A stretch of DNA of 64,000 bases from NCBI RefSeq assembly GCF_025562715.2, contig NZ_JAPFCC010000001.1:3552501-3616500 (forward strand). The letters run 5' to 3'. This document shows, one piece after another, positions 16,961 through 26,066 of this stretch (position 1 is its first letter; every line of letters begins with the position of its first letter). This DNA comes from Endozoicomonas gorgoniicola (GTDB taxonomy: Bacteria; Pseudomonadota; Gammaproteobacteria; Pseudomonadales; Endozoicomonadaceae). The position numbers were made by a program, and so were the translations under genes. Under the pieces are notes generated by a model. That model was not told the DNA's origin and made no database searches. It was given only the letters and a program-made list of their open reading frames with translations.

Positions 16961-16984
16961 TTGTGAATCCAAAGGTGGGATTAA

Positions 16985-18916
16985 TTAGAAGTTACGTCCA
17001 ACCGATGCGAACGTCATCTTGTTCTCGAAATCACCCGTCAACTCGTCAAGGTCGATAATTTCCTTAACCCTGGAGCTCAGGTAAACATCACGACCACCCA
17101 GAACAGTGCTGAGAACCTTGGTCTTGTGAACGTCGGTAATTGGCACTTCAAAGATATTCTGGTTGAGTACCGCGAAGTCAGCGTATTTTCCCGGAGTGAT
17201 GGAGCCGATTTCGTGGGAACGCTTCTGACTGTCAGCGTTAGCCTGGGTGTACATCCAGACGGCAGTTTCCAGAGAAATAGCATACTCCTCGGCGTTCATG
17301 GTGGATCCTTCCTTAATGCCACAACCACGACGGGTTACGATGGTCTCAATCGCCGCCCACGGGTCAAGCGGGGTTACCATCCAGTCTGTACCAATAGCTA
17401 CAGGCGCGCCACTGTCAACAATTGGCTTCACCGGGTACATGTATTTATGAACACGTTCTTTGCCAATATCCTGCTCGATCACACGAGTAGCAGCCATGTC
17501 GTACCAGAACACGGGTGAGAATTCTGCGTAAACATTCAGTTCTGCAAAGCGCTGAACGTCATCCGGATGGATCATTGCACAATGGGCTACCCGGTGCTGT
17601 AGCTTGTCAGCGTTGTTACCGGGTTTCTTGCGCAGCTCTTCTACGGCATCCAGCACCATACGGGCAGCGCCATCACCCGCGCAATGCGCATGAACCGTCA
17701 GCCCCATGGCATCGTATTTTTTCAGGCCTTCACGGTACTGTTCAGGCGTGTTACGCCATGGTCCGTGATAGTCAGTGCCTTCATAAGGTTCAACGACAAC
17801 CGCCGTTTGGCCTGCCGCAGCACCGTCAAGGATGTACTTAACGCCAACAATTTTTACATTCTTGCCGCTATAGTCCCTGTGATTCATGATGTACTTGTCC
17901 GCCAGCTTCTGCATTTCCGGCGTAGCGAAGTCAACAACATCTGTCGCATAAACCGTCAGACGAACACTCAGGTCATCATTGTCATCCAGGTATTTGTAAG
18001 CCTGGCCGTACATTTCACGGGACCACACTTCACTGACCGACGTCAGGCCGTAACTGTTTATGTAGCTGAAAACAGGCTTGAGCTGCTTTTCACCCAGTTC
18101 CTTAGGTCCTGGCAGTGTACCCAGCCACTTCTCCCAGACAATGTGAGCCGCCAGTTCACGGAGTACACCCGTCGCCTCGCCATTCTCGTCACGCACGTAA
18201 TGACCACCAACAGGGTCCGGCGTATCCTTGGTAATACCGCATACTTCAAGGGCTTTAGAGTTAACCAGCGCCGCATGACCTGAACACTCCCAGAAGTACG
18301 CAGGCTTGTCCGGAATCAGCTCGTCAAGAATCTTCTTATGGGAAGGCTTGCCGAACATCTTGATGTTTGAGCCATCATCCCACAGGTAATCAAGGTTTGC
18401 GCCAAACACCCATGGTCGTTCAGGGTGTTCATCCAGTTCTTTTTTTACCAACACCTTGAATTCATCCCAGGTGGTGCTCAGCTCGTCTACACGGACATTG
18501 TTGAAGCATTCCACCGCCATTTCAGGGTGCATATGGTCGTCAATCAGTCCCGGCAGAACCGTGTGACCGCGCAGGTCAACCACCAGCGTTTCCGGTGTGC
18601 GCAGCTTCAGAATTTCTTCGGTTGTACCTACCTTGGTAAACACGTTGCCACGAACCACAAAAGCTTCTGCCCATGCCTGCTTGTACTTACCCCCCTGGTA
18701 GACTTTACCGTTCACGTACAGAACGGTTTTGTCACCAACACTCGGGTGCGGGGCTGCCACCCCACCACTGGCTACTGCCTGGGCGATAGGGCTGACCATT
18801 GTCGCCGCAGCGGCGGCAGTGGCCGCAGCACCAAAACTCTTTTTGAAGAAGCTTCTGCGTTGCGGTGATTCCAGAATGTTGTCGTTATCATTCAGATCAA
18901 ACATTTGGCGTTTCAT
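16985..18916 (-). CDS. Tat-exported YtcJ-like amidohydrolase (Amidohydro_3)
   Basis: This 643-residue metal-dependent hydrolase of the amidohydrolase superfamily acts on an unknown substrate. The N-terminus carries a twin-arginine motif SPQRRSFFKKSFG (residues 17-29) and an Ala-rich hydrophobic stretch, so it is probably exported folded with its metal. Metal-site motifs are DDHMHPEM (near 125), VHAHCAGDGA, HRVAHC and the late GTDWMVTPLDP. Its closest relative in the window is the amidohydrolase at 24119-25867, which shares the VYVNGQVYT-type start and the domain layout. It lies just downstream of the SPFH operon on the same strand, with 51 bp between. Substrate specificity cannot be read from the sequence. 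Confidence 0.9.
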   Translation of the reverse strand: MKRQMFDLNDNDNILESPQRRSFFKKSFGAAATAAAAATMVSPIAQAVASGGVAAPHPSVGDKTVLYVNGKVYQGGKYKQAWAEAFVVRGNVFTKVGTTEEILKLRTPETLVVDLRGHTVLPGLIDDHMHPEMAVECFNNVRVDELSTTWDEFKVLVKKELDEHPERPWVFGANLDYLWDDGSNIKMFGKPSHKKILDELIPDKPAYFWECSGHAALVNSKALEVCGITKDTPDPVGGHYVRDENGEATGVLRELAAHIVWEKWLGTLPGPKELGEKQLKPVFSYINSYGLTSVSEVWSREMYGQAYKYLDDNDDLSVRLTVYATDVVDFATPEMQKLADKYIMNHRDYSGKNVKIVGVKYILDGAAAGQTAVVVEPYEGTDYHGPWRNTPEQYREGLKKYDAMGLTVHAHCAGDGAARMVLDAVEELRKKPGNNADKLQHRVAHCAMIHPDDVQRFAELNVYAEFSPVFWYDMAATRVIEQDIGKERVHKYMYPVKPIVDSGAPVAIGTDWMVTPLDPWAAIETIVTRRGCGIKEGSTMNAEEYAISLETAVWMYTQANADSQKRSHEIGSITPGKYADFAVLNQNIFEVPITDVHKTKVLSTVLGGRDVYLSSRVKEIIDLDELTGDFENKMTFASVGRNF

Positions 18917-18967
18917 GATTACTCCTGGTTTTATCTTGTCAGTAAAATTTTTTGTATCAATTCCGTT

Positions 18968-19867
18968 CTACGGTTTATCCCGGTTAATAAAACTGACCCG
19001 GGCCTTTTCCAGTATCTGTTTGAGGGTTTCCAGATACAGCCGTTTTTTTGCCAGCCCTGGCTGCCTTTCCAGACTCACAATTAATGTGTTCAGTCGCTGA
19101 ACCTCACCTTCGGTATTGGCAACCTGCGCCTGGGCCTGAGCCTGGGCCTGTTTGAGGGTATTGTTTACTTCACTGCGAGCCTGGGCCAGCTTCGTCTCCC
19201 GCTCCCCGAGCGCATCCTGAATCAGTTTTTCCCTGGCCGCCGGAGCCATTTGTACTTCGTCGTATGCCTGCTTGATAACAGCCGGGGTCTCCAGCCGGTT
19301 CAGCATAACGTTGGTGACGGTAATTCCCGGACCAAAGCTGTCCAGCTCCTGTTGAATCGCCTGTTGCATCCACTGTTGAAAGTCACTGCGCCCGGTGGTC
19401 AGCAGGCTGTCCAACTCTCTCTGGCTGACATAAATCACCGCCTGAGCTTTGGCGGTGTTACGCAATATGGTCTCAGCGTCCATGGCAACGGATAAAAACT
19501 TACCGGGGCTGGGGATGCTGTACTGAACCTGCAAAGCCAGTTCAATCAGGTCACCCTTGCCAGTAGTCAGTTCGCTGCCGGTCAAAGCGCTGTCCAGCTC
19601 TTTGGCAAAATCAATATTGATAGAGCGAAGTTCAACAGCCGAAAGGGTTTCCACACTTTCCACCGGCCAGGGCAACCGGTAGTGCATTCCCGGCATGACA
19701 TTCTGCTCGACAATGCGACCAAAGCGACTGACCACAGCCCGCTGATCTGCATCCACCGAGTAAAACCCACTAACGCCGTAGAGCATCAACGCCAGCACCA
19801 CGACCAGCCAGCGCAGACGGTGAAACAACTGCCGGTAAACCCGGCTGACATCCTGCCACCAACTCAT
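18968..19867 (-). CDS. HflK-like SPFH/prohibitin domain protein
   Basis: This 299-residue protein has one N-terminal membrane anchor (residues 19-38) and an SPFH domain (SVDADQRAVVSRFGRI, MPGMHYRLPWPVESVE). A long Ala/Gln-rich coiled coil (LKQAQAQAQAQVANTEGEVQRL) and an HflK-like end (KKRLYLETLKQILEKARVSFINR) follow. HflK and HflC form a cage around the FtsH protease in the inner membrane. This copy is not in the canonical hfq-hflX-hflK-hflC setting. It is the last gene of an operon with an HflC-like gene and a CDF-SPFH fusion, and its start overlaps the upstream gene by 4 bases, so it is probably a paralogous complex. Confidence 0.85.
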   Translation of the reverse strand: MSWWQDVSRVYRQLFHRLRWLVVVLALMLYGVSGFYSVDADQRAVVSRFGRIVEQNVMPGMHYRLPWPVESVETLSAVELRSINIDFAKELDSALTGSELTTGKGDLIELALQVQYSIPSPGKFLSVAMDAETILRNTAKAQAVIYVSQRELDSLLTTGRSDFQQWMQQAIQQELDSFGPGITVTNVMLNRLETPAVIKQAYDEVQMAPAAREKLIQDALGERETKLAQARSEVNNTLKQAQAQAQAQVANTEGEVQRLNTLIVSLERQPGLAKKRLYLETLKQILEKARVSFINRDKP

Positions 19868-20766
19868 GATTCGTCCTTGACATCCAGCTTAGGGTTAACC
19901 AGTTGCTCAAACAAATCAGAGTCCGACGGTAATACAAGACGACTATTGTTGTCTAGAACTGCCTTGTAAGCTTCCATGGTTCGCACAAATTCAAAGAATT
20001 CCTGGTGGGACTCAAAAGCCTGACTATATAGCTCTGCGGCCCTGGCCTCACTGTTGCCCTTGATGATCTGGCTGTCACGGTAGGCGGTGGATTTCAGCTC
20101 GGCAATTTCCTGCTCAGTTCGGGCACGGATTTTCTCCGCTTCTTCATGGCCTTGCGCCCGGTATTGCTTCGACAGCCGCTCCCACTCTGAACTCATACGA
20201 TCGTAAATGGCTTTCAGGTTGCGGGGTGAATAACCAAATTTTACCGCCCGCACCGCCAGCACTTCGATGCCCAGCTCCTGACGACTGACCTTATCCACCC
20301 GCTCAGACACCTGCTGAAACAGTTTATCCAGCTGATTTTGTTCTGAGTCGACGTTAAGAATACTGTCCAGCGGATAGGAGGCCAGCATCGCCCCAACCTG
20401 GGAGTTGGTGATGGTATTCAGCCGCTGTTGTGCAATTTCGGTGGTGCGGGTACTGGTCAGGAAAACCACAGGATCAACGATACGCCAGACTACGTAATTA
20501 TCGACGACAATGTTACGACGATCCCTGGTGCTGTATTCACTGGGCTCAAGCCGCAGCATCTGCACCCTTTTTTCCAGAGGTGTCACCGCCTGAACCGGGT
20601 TGGGCAGTTTCACCGCCAGTCCCGCTTCGGTAATGGTTTTCACTGGTCTGCCGAACTGGGTGATCACTGCGTACTCGTGTTCGTTCACCGTGACAAAGCA
20701 GGTGGCCGCGATGTATACGCTGAGCAGCCCTCCTGCCAGCCACCAGATTTTTGCTTTCAAATTCAT
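19864..20766 (-). CDS. HflC-like SPFH/prohibitin domain protein
   Basis: This 300-residue protein has an N-terminal anchor (residues 8-27) and an HflC-type SPFH domain (VNEHEYAVITQFGRPVKTI, VVDNYVVWRIVDPVVFL). The HflC signature region IYDRMSSEWERLSKQYRAQGHEEAEKIRA and a C-terminus FFEFVRTMEAYKAVLDN follow. It probably assembles with the HflK-like partner encoded downstream, in the periplasm-facing part of the inner membrane. It overlaps both neighbours by 4 bases, which implies balanced translation. Confidence 0.87.
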   Translation of the reverse strand: MNLKAKIWWLAGGLLSVYIAATCFVTVNEHEYAVITQFGRPVKTITEAGLAVKLPNPVQAVTPLEKRVQMLRLEPSEYSTRDRRNIVVDNYVVWRIVDPVVFLTSTRTTEIAQQRLNTITNSQVGAMLASYPLDSILNVDSEQNQLDKLFQQVSERVDKVSRQELGIEVLAVRAVKFGYSPRNLKAIYDRMSSEWERLSKQYRAQGHEEAEKIRARTEQEIAELKSTAYRDSQIIKGNSEARAAELYSQAFESHQEFFEFVRTMEAYKAVLDNNSRLVLPSDSDLFEQLVNPKLDVKDES

Positions 20767-22649
20767 GGACCTGACCTGAATATTCTGAAATTCTCCAACA
20801 ACTCCCGCTCCCCGGCACTGAGGTTGCGTTCTCCTTCACTCATCTCGTTCAGATAGTCCGGATAGCCGTTATTGATAACCGGTTGCTGAGTGAGATCCGG
20901 AAGCGATAAAGCTGGCACCTCTTCGTCTGGCTGAGGTTCAGAAGATTGTGATTCCGGCAACGTCCGGGGGTGCTGGAGCATCGGGCTTCCATAGGGATTA
21001 CCCCAGATGCGAAAATCCTGACTGCTGAAGGCCGGATCAATCACCGTAAACGGTTTTCCCGTCAATGCGTTCCGGGCAATATCCACCCGTTGATTAAACC
21101 GGTAGGCCTCAGGCGCTTCATGGTACACCGTGGCTAACGCTTTAAAATGACGACTCTCACCTTCAGCGGAATGGACTCGCTGGCTCGCCTGTGCCCTGGC
21201 TTCGGATTTCACCAGAAAATGCTGAGCCCGCGCTTTGGGAATTTCCGTTAAACGCCAACCCTCAGCCTGATTCACCAGGGTATGGCTCTCCTGATAGGCG
21301 TCCAGGGCATCACGGTACTGGCTGACCAGATAGGCCGGAGGCTCAATTTGCTGGACGTTGACTGACACTATTTCAACCGGCAGCTGAAACGGTTCCACCT
21401 CAGCAGTAATCTGCTCCGCCAGAGTAGCCGCATAATCACTGAAACCTTCCTGTTGCAGCCGGGCAAAACTGACTTTGGCGCTACTGCGGGTCAACACGGC
21501 ATTAGCCAGATTTACCAGCAGTTCCTCAATGTGAGTAAACCGGTTCAGTTCGGCGCTGGGATCTGTGAGCCGGTACTGAAGGTCTGCGGTAAAAAACATC
21601 AGCTTTTCATCTCCGGTGAGCAGATAGTCAGCATCTTCCCGGCTTAGCTGGCTTTGCTTGATGGAGTACCACAGCTTTGCCCCGTAAGACGGGCGTAAAA
21701 AAGAATTTTTGCTGCCAATGGCAATGGAATACAGCTGCCCTTCCGGGAGCAAAGTCACCTGCTCAAAGGGCTGGGGTAAAGACCAGACCAGACCGGGTTG
21801 AATGTGATTGTCAGTAATTTTGCCAAGGCGGGTGTGAACACCAATATATCCCTGGGGAACAACCGTTATGCCGGAAGTCAGATAGACCACGGTAGCTACT
21901 GCACAGACAGGCTTCCACAACTGGCTGGCTAACTGTCTGCAACGACGCGCTGTCGCCTCGACAGGGATGTGGTCGGGCAGATAGCGAACCAGTGTCTGGT
22001 AGCACCGTTCCAGCAAAGGAACATCCGGCGCATCGTGTCCGGACAGGGTGCGCACACCCGTGACCAGCAGCTCAGCCCCCGTGATCAAAATCATCAAGGC
22101 GATCAGCAGTGCCGCATATTCATCAATATTAAAACCGATCAGGGAACCGATCAGGGACAGCATCACCGCCCCGGAGGTCATCAGGTCCACCCTGGTGTGC
22201 AGGCTGTCGGCTTTCAGTACTTCGGATTCTGCTTCGATACCCACCAGCATTTTCAGGCGGGAAATAAACAACAGCAACACCATGACCACACCGATACCGG
22301 CGATGCCCCACCAGGCGTGAGTGATCGGTTCATTCTGTACGGTCAGGGTCTGGTCATAAATCTCATAAGGTACGGCCAGAATCAGCAGCGATACCAGAAT
22401 GACCGCCATTCCTTCCACTTTAATGGCGCGCTGGATTCGCCGTTCATCACCACTGCGCTCCTGCCGGAAGCGATAAGCCATGCTCAACAGCAGCACCAGT
22501 GACACCAGCACATCACTCAGGGAGTGCAGGGCATCAGCGCTTAACGCCACACTGGCAGTGAGCCAGGCCAGAAAAATACGAAACCCGGTCAATGCCAGAT
22601 CAATAACAAGTGCCGTTGCTGATGTGCGAATACGTCTGTCTGAAAACAT
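20763..22649 (-). CDS. Fusion of a cation diffusion facilitator domain with an HflK-like SPFH domain
   Basis: This 628-residue protein has two parts. Residues 10-200 form a six-helix CDF-type transporter domain. It keeps both HxxxD metal motifs, H42SLSD46 in helix 2 and H151TRVD155 in helix 5, which in CDF proteins bind and move divalent metal against protons. The usual CDF cytoplasmic domain is replaced by a short linker. A further membrane segment (about 244-263) leads into an SPFH domain (VPQGYIGVHTRLGKI, QPGLVWSLPQPFEQV) with HflK-like features and a Pro/Glu-rich tail. It heads a three-gene operon with HflC-like and HflK-like proteins. The combination suggests a membrane microdomain or protease-modulating complex tied to metal transport. 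The fusion is unbroken in frame. Confidence 0.88.
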   Translation of the reverse strand: MFSDRRIRTSATALVIDLALTGFRIFLAWLTASVALSADALHSLSDVLVSLVLLLSMAYRFRQERSGDERRIQRAIKVEGMAVILVSLLILAVPYEIYDQTLTVQNEPITHAWWGIAGIGVVMVLLLFISRLKMLVGIEAESEVLKADSLHTRVDLMTSGAVMLSLIGSLIGFNIDEYAALLIALMILITGAELLVTGVRTLSGHDAPDVPLLERCYQTLVRYLPDHIPVEATARRCRQLASQLWKPVCAVATVVYLTSGITVVPQGYIGVHTRLGKITDNHIQPGLVWSLPQPFEQVTLLPEGQLYSIAIGSKNSFLRPSYGAKLWYSIKQSQLSREDADYLLTGDEKLMFFTADLQYRLTDPSAELNRFTHIEELLVNLANAVLTRSSAKVSFARLQQEGFSDYAATLAEQITAEVEPFQLPVEIVSVNVQQIEPPAYLVSQYRDALDAYQESHTLVNQAEGWRLTEIPKARAQHFLVKSEARAQASQRVHSAEGESRHFKALATVYHEAPEAYRFNQRVDIARNALTGKPFTVIDPAFSSQDFRIWGNPYGSPMLQHPRTLPESQSSEPQPDEEVPALSLPDLTQQPVINNGYPDYLNEMSEGERNLSAGERELLENFRIFRSGP

Positions 22650-22670
22650 CCTCTGGCCTGTAAAAAACTC

Positions 22671-22718
22671 AATAAAAAAGCCACCGGCAAACCGTCTGAG
22701 GACGGCTTGCCGGTAGCC
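22671..22718 (-). terminator. Terminator after the serine hydrolase gene
   Basis: A 17-bp stem with G-U wobbles (arms 22679-22695 and 22702-22718) and a 6-base loop is followed on the minus strand by a run of Ts. It separates the serine hydrolase from the CDF-SPFH operon. Confidence 0.88.
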
Positions 22719-22730
22719 TGAAGGGCAGAA

Positions 22731-24002
22731 TTACCTGATGTTATTAAGAATGGTCGGGAGAGCAGTATGGAAGCCATCGACCGCGAAACGTGCACTGGAT
22801 GCGACGTTGTAGTTACCAAACATGGCAACAACGGTCTTACTCTCTTTTTCCACCGCCAGAATCTGGCCATGAACACCAATGCCTACCATCCACGGCTTAC
22901 CATCGAGGTTCAGGATGCGGAACTGATCTTTGTAGAAACCGTCAGCCAGTGCCGCTTCTTTACCCAGTGCCCAGGCCGCTTTAACTTCCTTATCACCCGC
23001 CCAGATTCCATCCAGGAACGTCTTCGGAATCACCTGGGTGCCGTCCTGCGCCTTACCGTCGTGCGCCCAGATATCACCCATGGTGGCTGCATCACGGGTG
23101 GTCATGGACAGGCCGCCGCAGGCCATGGGCTGATCGTCTTTGCCGACAAAGATGGTGGCTTTGGAGTTGAACCCACCCTGCTTCCAGATCTTGTCTTCAA
23201 AGTACTGGCTCCAGTGCTGGTCGGTAGCACGCGCTGTGATCAGACCCAGCACTTCGGTGTTGTAGCTGTGGTACTCATACTTTTTGCCCGCCTCGTAAGC
23301 GGTTTTGTTCAGGTGTTTGGTGTATTCCTGTACGCCAACCCAGTCAGTCGGCTCACCGTACCAGCCGATGGCTTTCGCCATGCTCATATCCCAGTCACTG
23401 GCGTAGGCATTCTGGTTGTCGGCGTCAATCAGTCCGAAACCGGTGCGCATATCCAGTGCATATTGCAGGGGCTGGCCTTCGATCACTGTGCCTTTCGCTT
23501 CGGGCAGGTACTTGTCAATCGGGTCGGAAAACTTCAGATAACCTTCTTCCTGAGCGATAGCGGCCAGGGAGCTGGCAAAAGATTTGGTAACACTCTGAGC
23601 CAGTTGCAGAGTGTCTTTGTTGGTGCCTGACCAGTAATGTTCATGCACCAGTTTGCCATCCTGCAATACCACCATGGTGCGGTTATGCAGGCGATCCCGT
23701 AACAGTTCTTCAATGGTCAACTCAAAACCATCGACATCCTGAACCGGTGCAGACATATCCAGCGCCCTGGAAGACTTCTCAAAAGTACGGCCTTGCTTCG
23801 CAGGGTACATGGTGGCGTGGTTCAGCAGACGATGGGAATCAATGAACGTTAGCGAGGTAAACTCTCCGTCATCCCAGTTAGACTGGGTGATGCCATAGCC
23901 AGCCAGCCTGTCCAGAGTGTCGGTATCCGCCTTATCCAGTGTGAAGGCATTGGCTCCGAATGCAGCCATGGTAATAACGGTGGCGAGTAGCGTTTTTTTC
24001 AT
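22731..24002 (-). CDS. Exported serine hydrolase, beta-lactamase class C / EstB-like
   Basis: The ATG at 24002 has an AAGGAA ribosome site; an upstream in-frame TTG (24032) lacks support. The 423-residue protein begins with a Sec signal peptide (MKKTLLATVITMAAFGANA). The catalytic S-x-x-K tetrad is SVTK near residues 137-140 and a Y-x-N motif (HSYNTE) is near residue 237, as in penicillin-binding and class C folds. The substrate could be an ester, lactone, peptide or linear amide. It lies between an amidohydrolase gene and the SPFH operon, with separate terminators on both sides. True antibiotic beta-lactamase activity should not be assumed. Confidence 0.85.
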   Translation of the reverse strand: MKKTLLATVITMAAFGANAFTLDKADTDTLDRLAGYGITQSNWDDGEFTSLTFIDSHRLLNHATMYPAKQGRTFEKSSRALDMSAPVQDVDGFELTIEELLRDRLHNRTMVVLQDGKLVHEHYWSGTNKDTLQLAQSVTKSFASSLAAIAQEEGYLKFSDPIDKYLPEAKGTVIEGQPLQYALDMRTGFGLIDADNQNAYASDWDMSMAKAIGWYGEPTDWVGVQEYTKHLNKTAYEAGKKYEYHSYNTEVLGLITARATDQHWSQYFEDKIWKQGGFNSKATIFVGKDDQPMACGGLSMTTRDAATMGDIWAHDGKAQDGTQVIPKTFLDGIWAGDKEVKAAWALGKEAALADGFYKDQFRILNLDGKPWMVGIGVHGQILAVEKESKTVVAMFGNYNVASSARFAVDGFHTALPTILNNIR

Positions 24003-24059
24003 ACTCTGTTCCTTGTCTGATTCTTTACTCAAAGTCTTAATGGCAGGTCATAATTGATT

Positions 24060-24106
24060 AAAAAGACCACCGACAAAACCGCCCGAAGAACGGTTTTGCC
24101 GGTGGT
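24060..24106 (-). terminator. Terminator after the second amidohydrolase
   Basis: A 16-bp stem (arms 24066-24081 and 24091-24106, one G-U wobble) with a 9-base loop is followed on the minus strand by five Ts. It lies 13 bp after the stop codon. Confidence 0.9.
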
Positions 24107-24118
24107 TCAGAGCAATCG

Positions 24119-25867
24119 TTATGATGCTTCTACCGGCTTGCGATCATTCTTCGCAATCAACTTGCCTTCGTAGTAGACCTTGGTCGGGTACTGGGCATGA
24201 ACCTGGTTCAGCGGTACCTCAAACAGGTTGTTACTCATGATCTGGAAGTTGGCTTTCTTGCCTTGTTCAAGGCTGCCCACCTTATCTTCCAGACGCAGAG
24301 AGACGGCTGCATTCAGCGTGTAAGCGCGAATGGCGTTCTCCAGCGGAATTACTGCGTCCGGGTTCATGCTCTTCTCGGATTCACTCGCGCCTGGCATGCG
24401 TCGGGTAGTCAGCGTTTCAATGTGCTGCAGTGGATCCAGAGGAGACTGGCTCCAGTCACTGGCCGCTACGTAGTTGTTGCCCTCAGCGATAGCCTTCTTG
24501 ATTGGGAAGAAGTTCTTGATATCTTCCATACCGTTAGGCATGTCCTGAGCCAGCACTTCGTAAACCGGCATTGGCGTCCAGAAACCCGGAGAGAACTCCA
24601 TGGTGGCGTTCACGTTTTTAGCCCGGGCAAAATCCTGATCCTCCACCATAAAGCAGTGAGCAATGTGGTTACGCAGCTCACGGACTTTTTCAATACCGTT
24701 GACTTTGGCGGACTCTTCCATAGCCTTCAGCACCAGAGACATGCCCCGGTCACCCACGGTGTGGGTGGTCACCGCCAGCCCCATACCGTTGAACTTGATC
24801 ATTTCATCTTTAAAGCGCTCATAAGGCGTGTAAAGCTTGCCGTAATCATCGGAGCCAGCGTAAGGCTTGTGCAGTGCCGCCGCACGACCAAAAGGAGAGG
24901 AGTCGATAAAGGTTTTTACGCCGTCAACACGAAAACGCTCGGTTTCGTATTTATGCTTCTCTTTCAGGGCAGGCAGAATGGATTTGCCGAAGTAGAATTC
25001 ATTGATGTACGGGTGCATATTGACGTCCATGGTCAACTTGCCCGCCTTGTCCAGGTCGTGGTACGCCTGCATCTGCTCGCGATCACCTTCCATCACTTTC
25101 ACCGATGTAATACCGAACGCGTTGATCTCCTTCATGGATTCGACGGCCGCTTCAGTGACATCTTCCATCCGATGAGCAGGGTGGTATTTGAGTACCTGCT
25201 GGATCGCGGGCCCAGCCACCAGATGGCCATTCGGCTCACCGTTTTTATCCAGCAGGATTTTGCCACCTTCAGCCGCTATGGTGTCTTTAGTGATACCTGC
25301 CAGCTCCAAAGCCTTGGTGTTCACTACCACCACATGCCCCCCTTCGTCTTCAATGGCAACAGGACGGTCTGGGATGTATTTATCCAGATAGTGGCGATCC
25401 ATGGTCACGCCGGTATTGTGGAAGTAAGACCAGGAGAAGGCCTTACCGAAGATCCATTCTTTATCAGCGCCACGTCCTTTTGCATAATCCTGAAGCAGCT
25501 TCCCGAACTCTTCCGGGGTTTTATGTTCCAGGTTGGCGGTGCTGTTGTTAAAGAAGACGTTTTCCACCATCTTCACCCGTACCGGGTGGGTGTGGGCGTC
25601 GATAAAGCCCGGCATTACAAACTGACCTTTCAGGTCAACCACTTTGGAGTCAGCATCTTTGAACGCCATAATCTCTTTGCTGCTGCCCAGCTTGACGAAT
25701 TTGCCGTCCTTGACAGCAAACGCTTCAGCCCATGCCTGATCGGTATTAACGGTATAGACCTGACCGTTTACATAAACGGTGTCAGCGTTCTCGCCCGCGC
25801 TGGCTGAGCCTGTGGCCAGTGCCAGCGACAGGGCCAGGGATGACAACAGGAATGGTTTTGCTTTCAC
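24119..25867 (-). CDS. Sec-exported YtcJ-like amidohydrolase (Amidohydro_3)
   Basis: The likely start is a GTG at 25867, because GGAG lies six bases before it. The ATG four codons upstream (25879) has no ribosome site. The 582-residue protein has a Sec signal peptide ending near ATGSASA. Metal-site motifs are DAHTHPVR, TTHTVGDRG, NHIAHCF and ASDWSQSPLDP. It is a paralogue of the Tat-exported enzyme at 16985-18916, but the two use different export routes. A divergent LysR gene with an operator in the shared 200-bp region suggests local regulation. The substrate is unknown. Confidence 0.9.
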   Translation of the reverse strand: MKAKPFLLSSLALSLALATGSASAGENADTVYVNGQVYTVNTDQAWAEAFAVKDGKFVKLGSSKEIMAFKDADSKVVDLKGQFVMPGFIDAHTHPVRVKMVENVFFNNSTANLEHKTPEEFGKLLQDYAKGRGADKEWIFGKAFSWSYFHNTGVTMDRHYLDKYIPDRPVAIEDEGGHVVVVNTKALELAGITKDTIAAEGGKILLDKNGEPNGHLVAGPAIQQVLKYHPAHRMEDVTEAAVESMKEINAFGITSVKVMEGDREQMQAYHDLDKAGKLTMDVNMHPYINEFYFGKSILPALKEKHKYETERFRVDGVKTFIDSSPFGRAAALHKPYAGSDDYGKLYTPYERFKDEMIKFNGMGLAVTTHTVGDRGMSLVLKAMEESAKVNGIEKVRELRNHIAHCFMVEDQDFARAKNVNATMEFSPGFWTPMPVYEVLAQDMPNGMEDIKNFFPIKKAIAEGNNYVAASDWSQSPLDPLQHIETLTTRRMPGASESEKSMNPDAVIPLENAIRAYTLNAAVSLRLEDKVGSLEQGKKANFQIMSNNLFEVPLNQVHAQYPTKVYYEGKLIAKNDRKPVEAS

Positions 25868-25964
25868 GGTCGACTCCATCGGGTAGTTTGATTTGCCTTA
25901 AAAATGACCGCCATTATTCATTAACCGAAGTAATCAACAAATCGCTGATCATGGTCAACTAACT

Positions 25965-25994
25965 CATGCTTAGCATGACAATTATTCATGCTAA
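25965..25994. promoter_or_regulatory. LysR-type operator with three CATGCT half-sites
   Basis: TTAGCATGA (25970-25978) and TCATGCTAA (25986-25994) form a perfect 9-bp inverted repeat with a 7-bp spacer. An overlapping CATGCT-T-AGCATG palindrome begins at 25965. It lies between the divergent amidohydrolase and LysR genes and is best read as the binding site of that regulator. Confidence 0.7.
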
Positions 25995-26066
25995 AATGCC
26001 CGCTGTTTTTTCACGGCTTGCTCTACCCGCTGAAGTGAAAGAAAAAAGGAAAAGGGAAACGTAAAG

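Noticed and set aside
18968..20766. Canonical hflK-hflC pair of the FtsH complex
   Set aside because: The gene order is reversed, hfq and hflX are absent, and the pair is fused into an operon with the CDF-SPFH gene; it is better treated as a paralogous set.
22731..24002. Antibiotic-resistance beta-lactamase
   Set aside because: The SxxK/YxN fold is shared by many esterases and peptidases; nothing in the sequence shows beta-lactam specificity.
24197..25807. Plus-strand open frame of 536 codons opposite the second amidohydrolase
   Set aside because: The minus-strand protein has complete amidohydrolase motifs and a signal peptide. The antisense frame has no family features and is explained by codon bias in the real gene.
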